43,723 nt of DNA. It comes from Actinobacteria bacterium UBA912. GTDB lineage: Bacteria > Actinomycetota > Coriobacteriia > Anaerosomatales > UBA912. The stretch's first letter is position 1. Each line of letters begins with the position of its first letter. The position numbers and the translations under genes are program-made. Positions 32,542 to 41,097 of this stretch are shown piece after piece. The notes under the pieces are model-generated. The model was given only the letters and a program-made list of their open reading frames with translations, had not been told where the DNA came from and made no database searches. Location of the stretch: assembly GCA_002293965.1 (NCBI GenBank), contig DBEG01000100.1, forward strand, positions 1 through 43,723, in the 5' to 3' direction.

Positions 32542-34074
32542 ATGAACGACATGTTACTCATCGTCATCGCACTGATCATCGGCGCCTTTGTCGGATACCT
32601 TTCTAATCGCTTCATACTAAAGGGTCGGATCGAGCGATCCGCCGAAGAGGCTGGGCGGCTGATTGCCGATGCCACCAGACAAGCGGAGACTCTTCGAAAG
32701 GAAGCCTTGATTGAGGCCAAGGATCAGACTTTTGCCATTAAGCAGGAGGCCGATCTTGAGATCAAGGAACGCAGGAGAGAGCTTTCAGCCATGGAAAGTC
32801 GCCTCACCCAGCGCGAAGAGAATCTCGATCGACGCATCGAGTCGCTCGACAAGAAGGAACATCAACTATCCTCGCTTCAGGGTCAGATCACCAAAAAGGA
32901 GAAGGATGTTGATGAACTGATTGAAGCTCACAGCGAGCGACTACAATCGATAGCGGGAATTACACGCGATGAAGCCAAGACCCAGCTTTTCAATCAGATT
33001 GAATCAGAAGTCAAGCAGGATGCCGCTGCCATGATTCGTGAAGCCGAAGCACTGGCTCGTGAAGAAGCCGACAAGAAGGCTCGCAACATCGTTGGAGTAG
33101 CAATACAGCGCGTTGCTGCTGATCATTCCGCAGAGTCGACAGTTTCTGTTGTCCATATTCCCAGCGATGACATGAAGGGCCGCATCATCGGCCGAGAGGG
33201 TCGTAACATCAGGGCTTTTGAGCAGATGACTGGCATCAATCTGATCATCGACGACACTCCCGAAGCAGTCGTTTTGTCGAGCTTCGATCCGGTTCGCAGG
33301 GAGATCGGACGCGTCACCCTGGAATCACTGATCGCTGATGGACGGATTCATCCTGCGCGTATCGAAGAACTTTTCAACAAAGCTGAACTTCAGGTCAATC
33401 AAATCATTCAAGAGGCCGGGGAGCAGGCCGCCTTTGATGCCACGATCCATGGCCTACACGGTGAGCTCATTCGAACCATCGGTCGTCTGAAGTTTCGTAC
33501 ATCTTACGGTCAGAATGTTTTGAAGCATTCTCTGGAGGTTGCTCACCTTGCCGGCGTCATGGCTGCTGAACTCGGGGTTGACGTCGAGTTAGCTAAACGA
33601 GCTGGGTTACTACATGACATCGGAAAAGCAATCGACCACGATGTCGAGGGCCCCCATGCGGTCATCGGTGCCGATCTTGCTCGACGGATGAACGAACCAA
33701 AGTCAGTGCTGCACTGTATAGAGGCGCATCATGGGGACGTCGAACCAACTACAGTCGAAGCCGTTCTCGTTCAAGCCGCTGATGCGATCTCCGCTGCGCG
33801 CCCTGGCGCCAGAAGGGAAACTCTCGAAAGTTACATCAAGCGGTTGGAGAAACTGGAAGCGGTCGCACAGTCCCACCCAGGTGTTGAGAAGAGCTACGCG
33901 ATGCAGGCTGGCCGTGAGATTCGGGTCATGGTCAAACCGGACAAGATCAGCGACTCTGACTCTGTTGTCCTTGCCAGGGATATAGCAAAGCAGATCGAGG
34001 CGGAACTTGAGTATCCCGGTCAGATCAAGGTAATCGTGATCCGCGAACGTAGAGTCGTGGAGTACGCGAAGTAG
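32542..34074 (+). CDS. rny: Ribonuclease Y
   Basis: RNase Y is a membrane-bound endonuclease that starts mRNA decay. The 510-residue protein has an N-terminal membrane helix (about 4-22) and a long charged coiled coil (about 28-190). A KH domain follows (VHIPSDDMKGRIIGREGRNIRAFEQ). The HD domain has LKHSLEVAHLAG, GLLHDIGKAIDHD and IEAHHGD. Its neighbours downstream are a GHKL ATPase and spoVS. In Bacillus the intervening gene is ymdB. Confidence 0.97.
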   Translation: MNDMLLIVIALIIGAFVGYLSNRFILKGRIERSAEEAGRLIADATRQAETLRKEALIEAKDQTFAIKQEADLEIKERRRELSAMESRLTQREENLDRRIESLDKKEHQLSSLQGQITKKEKDVDELIEAHSERLQSIAGITRDEAKTQLFNQIESEVKQDAAAMIREAEALAREEADKKARNIVGVAIQRVAADHSAESTVSVVHIPSDDMKGRIIGREGRNIRAFEQMTGINLIIDDTPEAVVLSSFDPVRREIGRVTLESLIADGRIHPARIEELFNKAELQVNQIIQEAGEQAAFDATIHGLHGELIRTIGRLKFRTSYGQNVLKHSLEVAHLAGVMAAELGVDVELAKRAGLLHDIGKAIDHDVEGPHAVIGADLARRMNEPKSVLHCIEAHHGDVEPTTVEAVLVQAADAISAARPGARRETLESYIKRLEKLEAVAQSHPGVEKSYAMQAGREIRVMVKPDKISDSDSVVLARDIAKQIEAELEYPGQIKVIVIRERRVVEYAK

Positions 34075-34090
34075 TCTATCGACTGCGGTG

Positions 34091-35182
34091 ATGGATGATA
34101 TGAGTGAAGACAACAGAGTCCTTCTCGACCTGATTACAAACGTATCTGGGACCTCGTTTCGCAAGGTCGAAGAGACCTTCGGTGACGGCTTCGTCAGATT
34201 GCATACTTCTGAAGCCGAGAGGCGTCAGGCTAAGCACGATATTCGCAGTGTCGAAGACATCGTCATCGAATTGTTGAGAAACTCCCGCGATGCTGGTGCA
34301 ACCCGGATCTTTGTTGCCTCTAGCCGCTCTGGGGACGTTCGCTCCATCGCGGTCATAGACGACGGCATTGGAGTCCCGACGACGATGCATGCCCGAATCT
34401 TCGAGCCTCGCGTTACCTCGAAACTTGATTCTATGGTCATTGATTCCTGGGGCGTCCACGGGAGAGGGATGGCTCTATATAGCATCAAAGCCAATGCCGC
34501 CGATGTGCAAATCCGCGCTTCCGCCACTGGGCTTGGTTGTGCAATCGCTCTCTCAAATGACTGTCTTACGTTGCCCGAGCGATCGGACCAGTCCACTTGG
34601 CCCACGGTCGATCTATCCCAACAGAGTTTGCCGGTCGTTACCAAGGGACCACGCAATATTCTTCGGGCCGTAGTGGAGTTCGCTTGCCAGCATCCTTCAC
34701 TTCAAGTCTATATCGGGTCTCACGCTGAGATCGCTGCCACCATGTTCGCCCTCACTGTGAGTGCAGCAGAGTCCTCAGCACTTCTTCTGGTTGACGATGT
34801 GGACTCACTGCATATTTGGCAACGCCCGGGTGCAGCAATGGATGCTGTCGAGCTGGTTGGAGTTGCAGCCTCCATAGGTCTGGATATCTCGGAACGTACG
34901 GCCCATCGAGTACTCTCTGGCGAACTCAACCCACTGCCTCCGATACTCGACATCTGTTGCGCCATAGAACAACATTCCACGGTTCAACAGGTACCTGATA
35001 TCTATAAGAACCGAAAAGGCTTGAGAATCCACCAGGATGATCTTGTTGAGTTTCGGCGGGGGATAACCGCGGCGTTTGACGGGTTGGCGGAACGATACTT
35101 CATATACATGAAGGATGAGCCTCGGATACGCGTTACGAAGGACGCGATCCATGTTCGATTCGAAATCGACAAAGAAGACTGA
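34091..35182 (+). CDS. GHKL-fold ATPase of unknown function between rny and spoVS
   Basis: The 363-residue protein has the Bergerat-fold ATP-binding motifs in order. The N box is E60-LLR-N64-SRDAGAT. The G1 box is D90-x-G92-x-G94 in VIDDGIGV. The G2 box is G121-VHG-RG126. This is most like the N-terminal ATPase of MutL-type proteins (ENSxDAGAT). However, no MutL endonuclease or dimerisation domain follows, and no histidine-kinase H box precedes it. The C-terminal 200 residues are unassigned; a segment SERTAHRVLSGELNPLPPI may be helical. ATG 34091 is used, with GTG 34088 and ATG 34100 as alternatives. It begins 16 bases after rny, so cotranscription is likely. Confidence 0.8.
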   Translation: MDDMSEDNRVLLDLITNVSGTSFRKVEETFGDGFVRLHTSEAERRQAKHDIRSVEDIVIELLRNSRDAGATRIFVASSRSGDVRSIAVIDDGIGVPTTMHARIFEPRVTSKLDSMVIDSWGVHGRGMALYSIKANAADVQIRASATGLGCAIALSNDCLTLPERSDQSTWPTVDLSQQSLPVVTKGPRNILRAVVEFACQHPSLQVYIGSHAEIAATMFALTVSAAESSALLLVDDVDSLHIWQRPGAAMDAVELVGVAASIGLDISERTAHRVLSGELNPLPPILDICCAIEQHSTVQQVPDIYKNRKGLRIHQDDLVEFRRGITAAFDGLAERYFIYMKDEPRIRVTKDAIHVRFEIDKED

Positions 35183-35311
35183 TTTTTTGTGTCATGATTG
35201 GATATGATTGAATGCAGACAGCACGCTAGTCACATGGCACCAGCATTGATAGATCACATGCAGTCGGCAAGTCATTTGCCTGTTCCAGTAGATTTCGAGC
35301 AAGGAGTAGCA

Positions 35312-35584
35312 GTGGAAGTTTTAAAGGTCTCTACAAAGTCGAATCCGAACTCTGTTGCCGGTGCACTCGCCGGTATACTGCGCGAACACGGTGCCGTAGA
35401 GATGCAGACGGTTGGCGCTGGTGCACTCAACCAGGCAGTCAAAGCCATTGCTATCGCTCGCGGATTCTTGGCTCCCTCGGGAATGGATCTTAGCTGTGTG
35501 CCCGCGTTTGCTGACATCGAGATCAACGGCGAGGAGCGAACTGCAATACGGTTGCTCGTTGAGCTACACAACATGAGTGGATAG
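35312..35584 (+). CDS. spoVS: Stage V sporulation protein S family (Alba-like)
   Basis: SpoVS is a small Alba-like nucleic-acid-binding protein. It acts in sporulation in Bacillus but is also found in non-sporulating bacteria. The 90-residue product carries the nearly invariant blocks EVLKVSTKSNPNSVAGALAG, GAGALNQAVKAIAIARGF, APSGMDL and NGEERTAIRLLVE. The GTG at 35312, five bases after AAGGAG, gives the standard N-terminus. The open frame extends further upstream to 35198, but without family similarity. The 129-base gap before it starts with a T run. Confidence 0.93.
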   Translation: MEVLKVSTKSNPNSVAGALAGILREHGAVEMQTVGAGALNQAVKAIAIARGFLAPSGMDLSCVPAFADIEINGEERTAIRLLVELHNMSG

Positions 35585-35611
35585 CATTTTCGACTCGATC
35601 GTGGTGTATCA

Positions 35612-36463
35612 ATGCTGTTCGACCTTCACGTTCATAGCAATCAATCGGATGGTCACCTAACTCCAAGGCAACTTGTTGAGAAGGCCGACAGTGAGGGAGT
35701 CCTGGTTCTGTCACTCACGGACCATGACTCGATAGGGGGAATAGATGAGGCTGCGCAGGCTGCAGACGAACTCAATCTACTATTTGTTCCCGGAGTCGAA
35801 TTCTCGGCGATTCTGGATGAAAGTGAAGTACACATACTCGCCTACTTCATCAATCATACAAACCCCATCCTGATCGAACAATTGGACTTCCTGCGTCAAG
35901 CCAGAGTCCATCGCGCCAGACGAACCGTTGAGCTCATTCAAGCGTTCGGCCTGTCCCTTGACTTCGACCAGGTTCTTTGCGAGTCGGGCGATGGCGTCAT
36001 CGGACGGGTTCATCTAGCCAAGGCTCTTGTCTCCAGTAACATCGCGACCGATGTATCCGATGCATTCGTCCGCTTCCTCGGACGCGGCAAGCAGTTCTAT
36101 CTACCCAAGGAGTCCGCTGATCCTCTCGCTCTGCTTTCCTTGATCTCTCGGATAGGCGGCTGTGCAGTTCTAGCTCATCCAGGAATCAACGGCGTGGATA
36201 GATTCCTCCCGATGCTTGTGGGGGCCGGGCTGGCCGGAATCGAGGCCTATCATCCTTTACACACCCCTGAGCAGGTAGAACGCTATCGTTGCTTTGCCAA
36301 AAAGTTCGATTTGTTTGTCACTGGCGGATCCGATTACCACGGTCCTGACTCGCTGGCACAACAGTTTGGAGTGCCTGATTTGCCCATGCGGGATGTTCTT
36401 CGCTTCCTGACAGCATCGGGTGATCGAAGGCTGGCAGATCGCCTCACGGGAATCACCGAATGA
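35612..36463 (+). CDS. PHP-domain phosphoesterase (YciV/TrpH-like)
   Basis: The 283-residue protein shows the metal-binding PHP pattern: DLHVHSNQSDG at the N-terminus (His6, His8, Asp13), LSLTDHDS (37-39), a glutamate in VPGVEFSA, VLAHPG, and GGSDYHG near the C-terminus. Relatives hydrolyse nucleoside 3',5'-bisphosphates or trim RNA 5' ends (RNase AM). It follows spoVS by 27 bases and precedes miaB. In this RNA-decay neighbourhood a nucleotidase or 5'-trimming role is a sound guess, but not shown. Confidence 0.88.
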   Translation: MLFDLHVHSNQSDGHLTPRQLVEKADSEGVLVLSLTDHDSIGGIDEAAQAADELNLLFVPGVEFSAILDESEVHILAYFINHTNPILIEQLDFLRQARVHRARRTVELIQAFGLSLDFDQVLCESGDGVIGRVHLAKALVSSNIATDVSDAFVRFLGRGKQFYLPKESADPLALLSLISRIGGCAVLAHPGINGVDRFLPMLVGAGLAGIEAYHPLHTPEQVERYRCFAKKFDLFVTGGSDYHGPDSLAQQFGVPDLPMRDVLRFLTASGDRRLADRLTGITE

Positions 36464-36535
36464 CAGGTTCCATCCCACCAACAGTCGGGCATCACTCCTC
36501 TCGATGTCGGTTCGTCCGTGATAGACTCTAGCGTC

Positions 36536-37948
36536 ATGGATACCTACTTCATACGCACATTCGGTTGCCAGATGAATAAACACGATGCCGAGAGGGTCGC
36601 AGGACTCCTTGAAACGGAGGGTCTGGTCGCGGCATCCGATTTCGAAGCAGCGGGCGTGATCGTCTTCATGACCTGTTGTGTTCGCGATAATGCTGACACA
36701 AGGTTCTTCGGGCAGCTCTCCAGTCTGCGTGAACTCAAGGCCCGCAAACCGCAACTCCTTATCGCGGTCGGTGGGTGTATCGGGCAGCGGGATGGACTGG
36801 CGCTTGTCGATCGATTCGAACATGTCGACGTAGTCTTCGGCACGCACAATGTTGGCAGATTACCCGAGCTACTGGATAAGGCTTCAGTCTCAGCGAACCC
36901 TGTAGTTGAGCTTCTGCAGTCATCCGAAGACTTCGCCTCCGATCTTCCTGGCAGAAGAGAGCATCAGTATCATGCATGGATTCCCATCGCGACCGGCTGT
37001 GATAATCATTGCTCTTACTGCATAGTGCCTGCTGTTCGAGGAGGGGAGAAGTCGCGTAGCGAGTACTCCATTCTGAGCGAAATCGAGGGACTCCTGAGTG
37101 ATGGGGTTGTCGAGGTGACCTTGTTAGGCCAGAACGTGAATTCATGGGGTCGCGACCTTCACGGTACTCCGCGTTTCGATCTACTGCTCGATAAGATCGC
37201 GAAAACAGGCATACAGCGTGTTCGATTCACCACCAGCCATCCAAGGGATCTTTCCGATGCCACTATCGAGGTTATCGCTTCTCAAGACTCCATCTGCAAA
37301 GCCCTACACCTGCCGGTCCAGTCCGGGTCTGATCGGGTGCTTGGCGTCATGAACCGCGGATATACTTCCGGGCAATATCTAGATATCGTTCATCGGCTAT
37401 ATACGCGAATCCCAGGACTGGCACTTTCAACCGATATCATAGTCGGCTTCCCGGGTGAGACCGATGCTGATTTTCAGCATACCCTGGATCTCGCGGAACA
37501 GTGTCGTTTCGACCAGGCATTCACTTTCATGTATTCTCCACGCGAAGGCACGCCAGCGTACGCTATGGACAACCTACTTCCTCGTGAGCTGATGCAAGAG
37601 CGATTCGATGCCCTCATCCCCGTGATTCACGCGTCCGCTCTGACCAAGAACCAGGGACTGATCAACACCACTCAACGCGTCTTGATAGAAGGTCGATCCC
37701 GTCGCGATTCCTCGATGCTTTCTGGCAGGACGGAGGGCAATAAGGTGGTTCATGCCCCGCTTGCCGAGGGATCCATAATCGAGGACATGGCTGGAACCCT
37801 GGTTGATGTGCTGATCACAGAAGCCCGAACCTGGTATCTGTCGGGGGAGATGACCCCTTCTGGACTCTCGATTGGTTCAACTGAGCGCGTCCGACTCGAT
37901 AGCGCAGATGTCGATATCCGACTTGATGCGTCATTCGCTAGTCATTGA
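36536..37948 (+). CDS. miaB: tRNA-2-methylthio-N6-dimethylallyladenosine synthase
   Basis: MiaB methylthiolates i6A37 in tRNA. The 470-residue protein has the N-terminal MTTase block FIRTFGCQMN (Cys11) and the radical SAM cluster C155-x3-C159-x2-C162 followed by VPAVRGGEKSR. A C-terminal TRAM domain follows. ATG 36536 is preferred because the family begins just before the YFIRTFGCQMN strand; the open frame reaches a GTG at 36518. It precedes miaA, which makes its substrate. Confidence 0.96.
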   Translation: MDTYFIRTFGCQMNKHDAERVAGLLETEGLVAASDFEAAGVIVFMTCCVRDNADTRFFGQLSSLRELKARKPQLLIAVGGCIGQRDGLALVDRFEHVDVVFGTHNVGRLPELLDKASVSANPVVELLQSSEDFASDLPGRREHQYHAWIPIATGCDNHCSYCIVPAVRGGEKSRSEYSILSEIEGLLSDGVVEVTLLGQNVNSWGRDLHGTPRFDLLLDKIAKTGIQRVRFTTSHPRDLSDATIEVIASQDSICKALHLPVQSGSDRVLGVMNRGYTSGQYLDIVHRLYTRIPGLALSTDIIVGFPGETDADFQHTLDLAEQCRFDQAFTFMYSPREGTPAYAMDNLLPRELMQERFDALIPVIHASALTKNQGLINTTQRVLIEGRSRRDSSMLSGRTEGNKVVHAPLAEGSIIEDMAGTLVDVLITEARTWYLSGEMTPSGLSIGSTERVRLDSADVDIRLDASFASH

Positions 37949-37954
37949 TCTGCA

Positions 37955-38899
37955 ATGCGGGATTCCGGACCTCATAGGGTTGTAGCTATCGTCGGCCCCA
38001 CCGGAGTTGGGAAGTCAGCTGTGGCGCATCGAGTAGCAACCGTCCTTGATGCCGAGATCGTTAGTGCCGACTCGATGCAGGTTTACCGGGGAATGGATAT
38101 CGGTACTGCCAAACCCCCACTCGATGACCGTATCCCGTATCACTGCATCGACCTTGTCGATCCTGGAACGCCATTCTCGGCAGCCGCCTACCAACAGCAT
38201 GCCCGAAAAGCGATCGAGGAAATCTCCAACAGAGGACGACTCCCGATCCTAGTCGGGGGGACCGGACTCTATATTCGTGCAGTTCTTGAAGATTTCCGAT
38301 TTGCGGTGGGGCGTATCGATTCACCGCTACGACTTACTCTCGAGGAAGAGGCTCGTTGCATCGGCTCTCAGGCCCTCCACGAACGCTTGCAGGCCATTGA
38401 TCCTCATTCTGCGAAGTTGATCCATCCAAACAACGTACGACGAGTTATCCGTGCCTTGGAGTTGGCCGCGGTCGGGGAGAGCTATTCGGAACGCTATGCC
38501 GATTTCGATACTCCCAAAGACATATATCAGACAATACGATTCGGGCTGTGGATGGAACGCGAGATGCTGTACTCAGCAATAGATGCCCGAGTCGAGAGGA
38601 TGCTCTCAGATGGTCTGATGGAGGAAGTTGGCTCACTTGTTGGTGCTGGGTATGCCGAGGCTCTTACTTCGATCCAAGCAATCGGCTACAAAGAGCTCAT
38701 TCCGGTCCTAGAGGGCAGAGCTGATCTCAAGACTGCCTCGGCTGAAGTTGCGCAGGCCACGAGACGATATGCCAAACGCCAGCTCTCATGGTTCGGAAGG
38801 GACAAGCGCATCCACTGGATCGACATGACCAATAGCGACGTGGATACATGTGCAGGGCAGATTGTCGCCGCGGTTGCTGATGAACGAAGTGTGCTGTAA
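37955..38899 (+). CDS. miaA: tRNA dimethylallyltransferase
   Basis: MiaA adds the dimethylallyl group (from the MEP pathway product DMAPP) to A37 of tRNA. The 314-residue protein has the P-loop GPTGVGKS (14-21), SADSMQVYRGMDIGTAKP, VGGTGLYIRA, and the C-terminal block QAIGYKEL with TRRYAKRQLSWFGRD. It starts six bases after miaB. The pair makes ms2i6A, and the pathway begins with dxr and ispG at the other end of the window. Confidence 0.97.
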   Translation: MRDSGPHRVVAIVGPTGVGKSAVAHRVATVLDAEIVSADSMQVYRGMDIGTAKPPLDDRIPYHCIDLVDPGTPFSAAAYQQHARKAIEEISNRGRLPILVGGTGLYIRAVLEDFRFAVGRIDSPLRLTLEEEARCIGSQALHERLQAIDPHSAKLIHPNNVRRVIRALELAAVGESYSERYADFDTPKDIYQTIRFGLWMEREMLYSAIDARVERMLSDGLMEEVGSLVGAGYAEALTSIQAIGYKELIPVLEGRADLKTASAEVAQATRRYAKRQLSWFGRDKRIHWIDMTNSDVDTCAGQIVAAVADERSVL

Positions 38900-38957
38900 T
38901 CTGCTCCAAACAGATGACTGCTCCGAGCAGACGTTGCCGGGATTCAAGGGGATCGAG

Positions 38958-39812
38958 ATGCTATTAGAGTTCACGAAGATGCATGGCCTTGGGAACGATT
39001 TCATCGTTGTCAACGACCTGGATGCCGTCCTGGAATTTCCTGCCGATCGTATCGCCGCTCTATGTGACCGGAACTTCGGCATTGGCGCTGATGGAATGAT
39101 CTTCGTTCGTCCTGCGACTGATTCGGGAGCGCACGCTTACATGCATTACTACAATGCAGACGGATCCCAGGCAGAGATGTGCGGGAACGGGATTCGTTGC
39201 TTCGCCAAGTATCTGGTCGATAACAGGTTGGTCTCACTCGAGACTCGCAGATTGTATGTCCAGACCATGGGTGGAGTTCGTTCGATCGATGTCCAGATCG
39301 ATGATTCCGGCATGATGTCAGCAGCTACTGTGGATATGGGTCAGCCAAGACTGGCGCCACAGGACATTCCCTCGACCTTTGCGGGCGATATAGTGTTTCA
39401 GCAGCCGGTCGAAACAACGAAGGGTATTTTTGATGTGACCGCAGTGTCGATGGGAAATCCGCATGCCGTCATCTGGGTGGATGACATCGACGCTGCTCCT
39501 GTGTTGACAGTAGGCCCACTGATTGAGGTCCACGAACGCTTCCCGGCCAAGATCAACGTTGAATTCGCGCAGATCATCAACCCCTCGCGCATACGGTTGC
39601 GCGTATGGGAGCGCGGGGTGGGTGAGACACAGGCTTGCGGAACCGGTGCCTGTGCCACTGCTGTGGCGGCCATCTTGGCTTCGGCCACAGATGAACGAGT
39701 GACCGTTGAGCTTCCCGGAGGAGAACTACTCATCGAGTGGCAACGCGGTGGCACTGTCTTCATGACCGGTCCAGCAACACATGTCTTCGAGGGCAAAGTA
39801 ACCATTGCCTGA
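38958..39812 (+). CDS. dapF: Diaminopimelate epimerase
   Basis: DapF converts LL- to meso-diaminopimelate, the product used in peptidoglycan and lysine. The 284-residue protein has the two catalytic cysteines: Cys75 in MCGNGIRCFAKY, and Cys227 in ACGTGACA. The N-terminal block FTKMHGLGNDF is standard. I chose ATG 38958 (AGGGG six bases upstream) because the family begins there. The open frame extends back into miaA, with an ATG at 38880. dapL follows after 116 bases. Confidence 0.96.
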   Translation: MLLEFTKMHGLGNDFIVVNDLDAVLEFPADRIAALCDRNFGIGADGMIFVRPATDSGAHAYMHYYNADGSQAEMCGNGIRCFAKYLVDNRLVSLETRRLYVQTMGGVRSIDVQIDDSGMMSAATVDMGQPRLAPQDIPSTFAGDIVFQQPVETTKGIFDVTAVSMGNPHAVIWVDDIDAAPVLTVGPLIEVHERFPAKINVEFAQIINPSRIRLRVWERGVGETQACGTGACATAVAAILASATDERVTVELPGGELLIEWQRGGTVFMTGPATHVFEGKVTIA

Positions 39813-39928
39813 ATCCGAGGCACCACGGATGCAGTGCTCATAACTTCCTTGCTCAGCTGTTAGTTGCCCCACCAATAGGCTATTCTTAAGAACGGTCATA
39901 TCGGAACAGGAAAGAGGAACGAAACACA

Positions 39929-41086
39929 GTGAGAACAGCAGACCGCATCGCCAACCTACCGCCATATCTTTTCGCTGAGATCGATCGAAAGAAGGAAGAG
40001 AAGATCGCTCAAGGTATCGATGTCATCTCACTGGGAATAGGTGATCCTGATCTGCCCACGCCTCAAAACATCATTTCAGCGATGACCGAGGCGATTCAAG
40101 AGCCGTCCAACCACCAGTATCCCAGCTACTTCGGTGCGAAGCGGTATCGTCAGGCTTGCGCGGAATGGATGAGTCGTAGGTTCGGTGTCTCGGTAGACCC
40201 TGATACTGAAGTCTTAGCATTGATCGGTTCCAAAGAGGGCATAGCCCATGTGTTCATCGCTTATGTCGATCCAGGGGACGTCACTTTAGTCCCGGGATCA
40301 GGTTATCCGGTATACCACACTGGAGGCATTCTTGTGGGCGGCGAGAGCTGGTTCATGCCCATGACCGAGGAAAACGACTTCCTCGCTGACTTCGAGAGCT
40401 GCCCCCCGGAAGTCCTCAAGCGCGCCAAGATGATGTTCATCTCTTACCCCAACAATCCGACCTCGGCGATTGCGACTCCTGAGTACTTCGACAGAGCTAT
40501 TGCATTCGCCAAAGAGCATGATCTCTTGCTGATCCACGACAACGCCTACAGCGAACTAGGATTCGACGGCTATAAGCCTATCAGTATCCTTGAGCATCCT
40601 GGAGCCAAAGACGTTGCGATCGAATTCTTCAGTTGTTCGAAGTCGTACAATATGACCGGCTGGAGGATTGCATTCGCCGCAGGAAATGCCTCGGCAATCA
40701 AGGCGCTCGGTACCGTGAAGAGCAATATCGACTCTGGTGCCTTCACCGCTGTTCAGGATGCCGCTATCGAAGCCATGTTGGGCCCTCAAGATATCACAGA
40801 AGAGCTCTGTGCTGTCTACCAGAGACGTAGAGATATGGTGATGGACGCTCTTGCGGACGCTGGTCTCTCAGCCAGAATCCCCAAAGGAACCATCTATGTG
40901 TGGGTGAAGGTTCCGGATGGATACGATTCCGCTTCATTCGCAACCAAGGTCCTCGAAGAGGCGAACGTCATCGTCGCCCCCGGTAACGCATATGGCCCGA
41001 GCGGGGAGGGCTATGTCAGGATCTCTCTGGCGACGCCGGATGATCGCCTTGTCGAGGCGCTGGATCGCATCAAGAGCACACTCTGA
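39929..41086 (+). CDS. dapL: LL-diaminopimelate aminotransferase
   Basis: DapL makes LL-diaminopimelate from tetrahydrodipicolinate in one step, bypassing acylated intermediates. The 385-residue fold-type I PLP enzyme shows SLGIGDPDLPTP, SYPNNPTSA, Asp204 in IHDNAYSELGF, and the PLP Lys238 in FSCSKSYNMTGWRIAF. These features and its place next to dapF support DapL over a general aspartate aminotransferase. The GTG start lies ten bases after AGAGGAA. With dapA, dapB and dapF, the window lacks only asd for this branch. Confidence 0.92.
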   Translation: MRTADRIANLPPYLFAEIDRKKEEKIAQGIDVISLGIGDPDLPTPQNIISAMTEAIQEPSNHQYPSYFGAKRYRQACAEWMSRRFGVSVDPDTEVLALIGSKEGIAHVFIAYVDPGDVTLVPGSGYPVYHTGGILVGGESWFMPMTEENDFLADFESCPPEVLKRAKMMFISYPNNPTSAIATPEYFDRAIAFAKEHDLLLIHDNAYSELGFDGYKPISILEHPGAKDVAIEFFSCSKSYNMTGWRIAFAAGNASAIKALGTVKSNIDSGAFTAVQDAAIEAMLGPQDITEELCAVYQRRRDMVMDALADAGLSARIPKGTIYVWVKVPDGYDSASFATKVLEEANVIVAPGNAYGPSGEGYVRISLATPDDRLVEALDRIKSTL

Positions 41087-41097
41087 AAGGGAGCTGA

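Noticed and set aside
35198..35311. Upstream extension of the spoVS reading frame
   Set aside because: The family starts at EVLKVS, and AAGGAG lies just before the GTG at 35312. The extension has no similarity to SpoVS.
39864..39886. TTGCCC and TATTCT as a dapL promoter
   Set aside because: The spacing is 11 bases, too short. Another -35 candidate upstream gives 26 bases.
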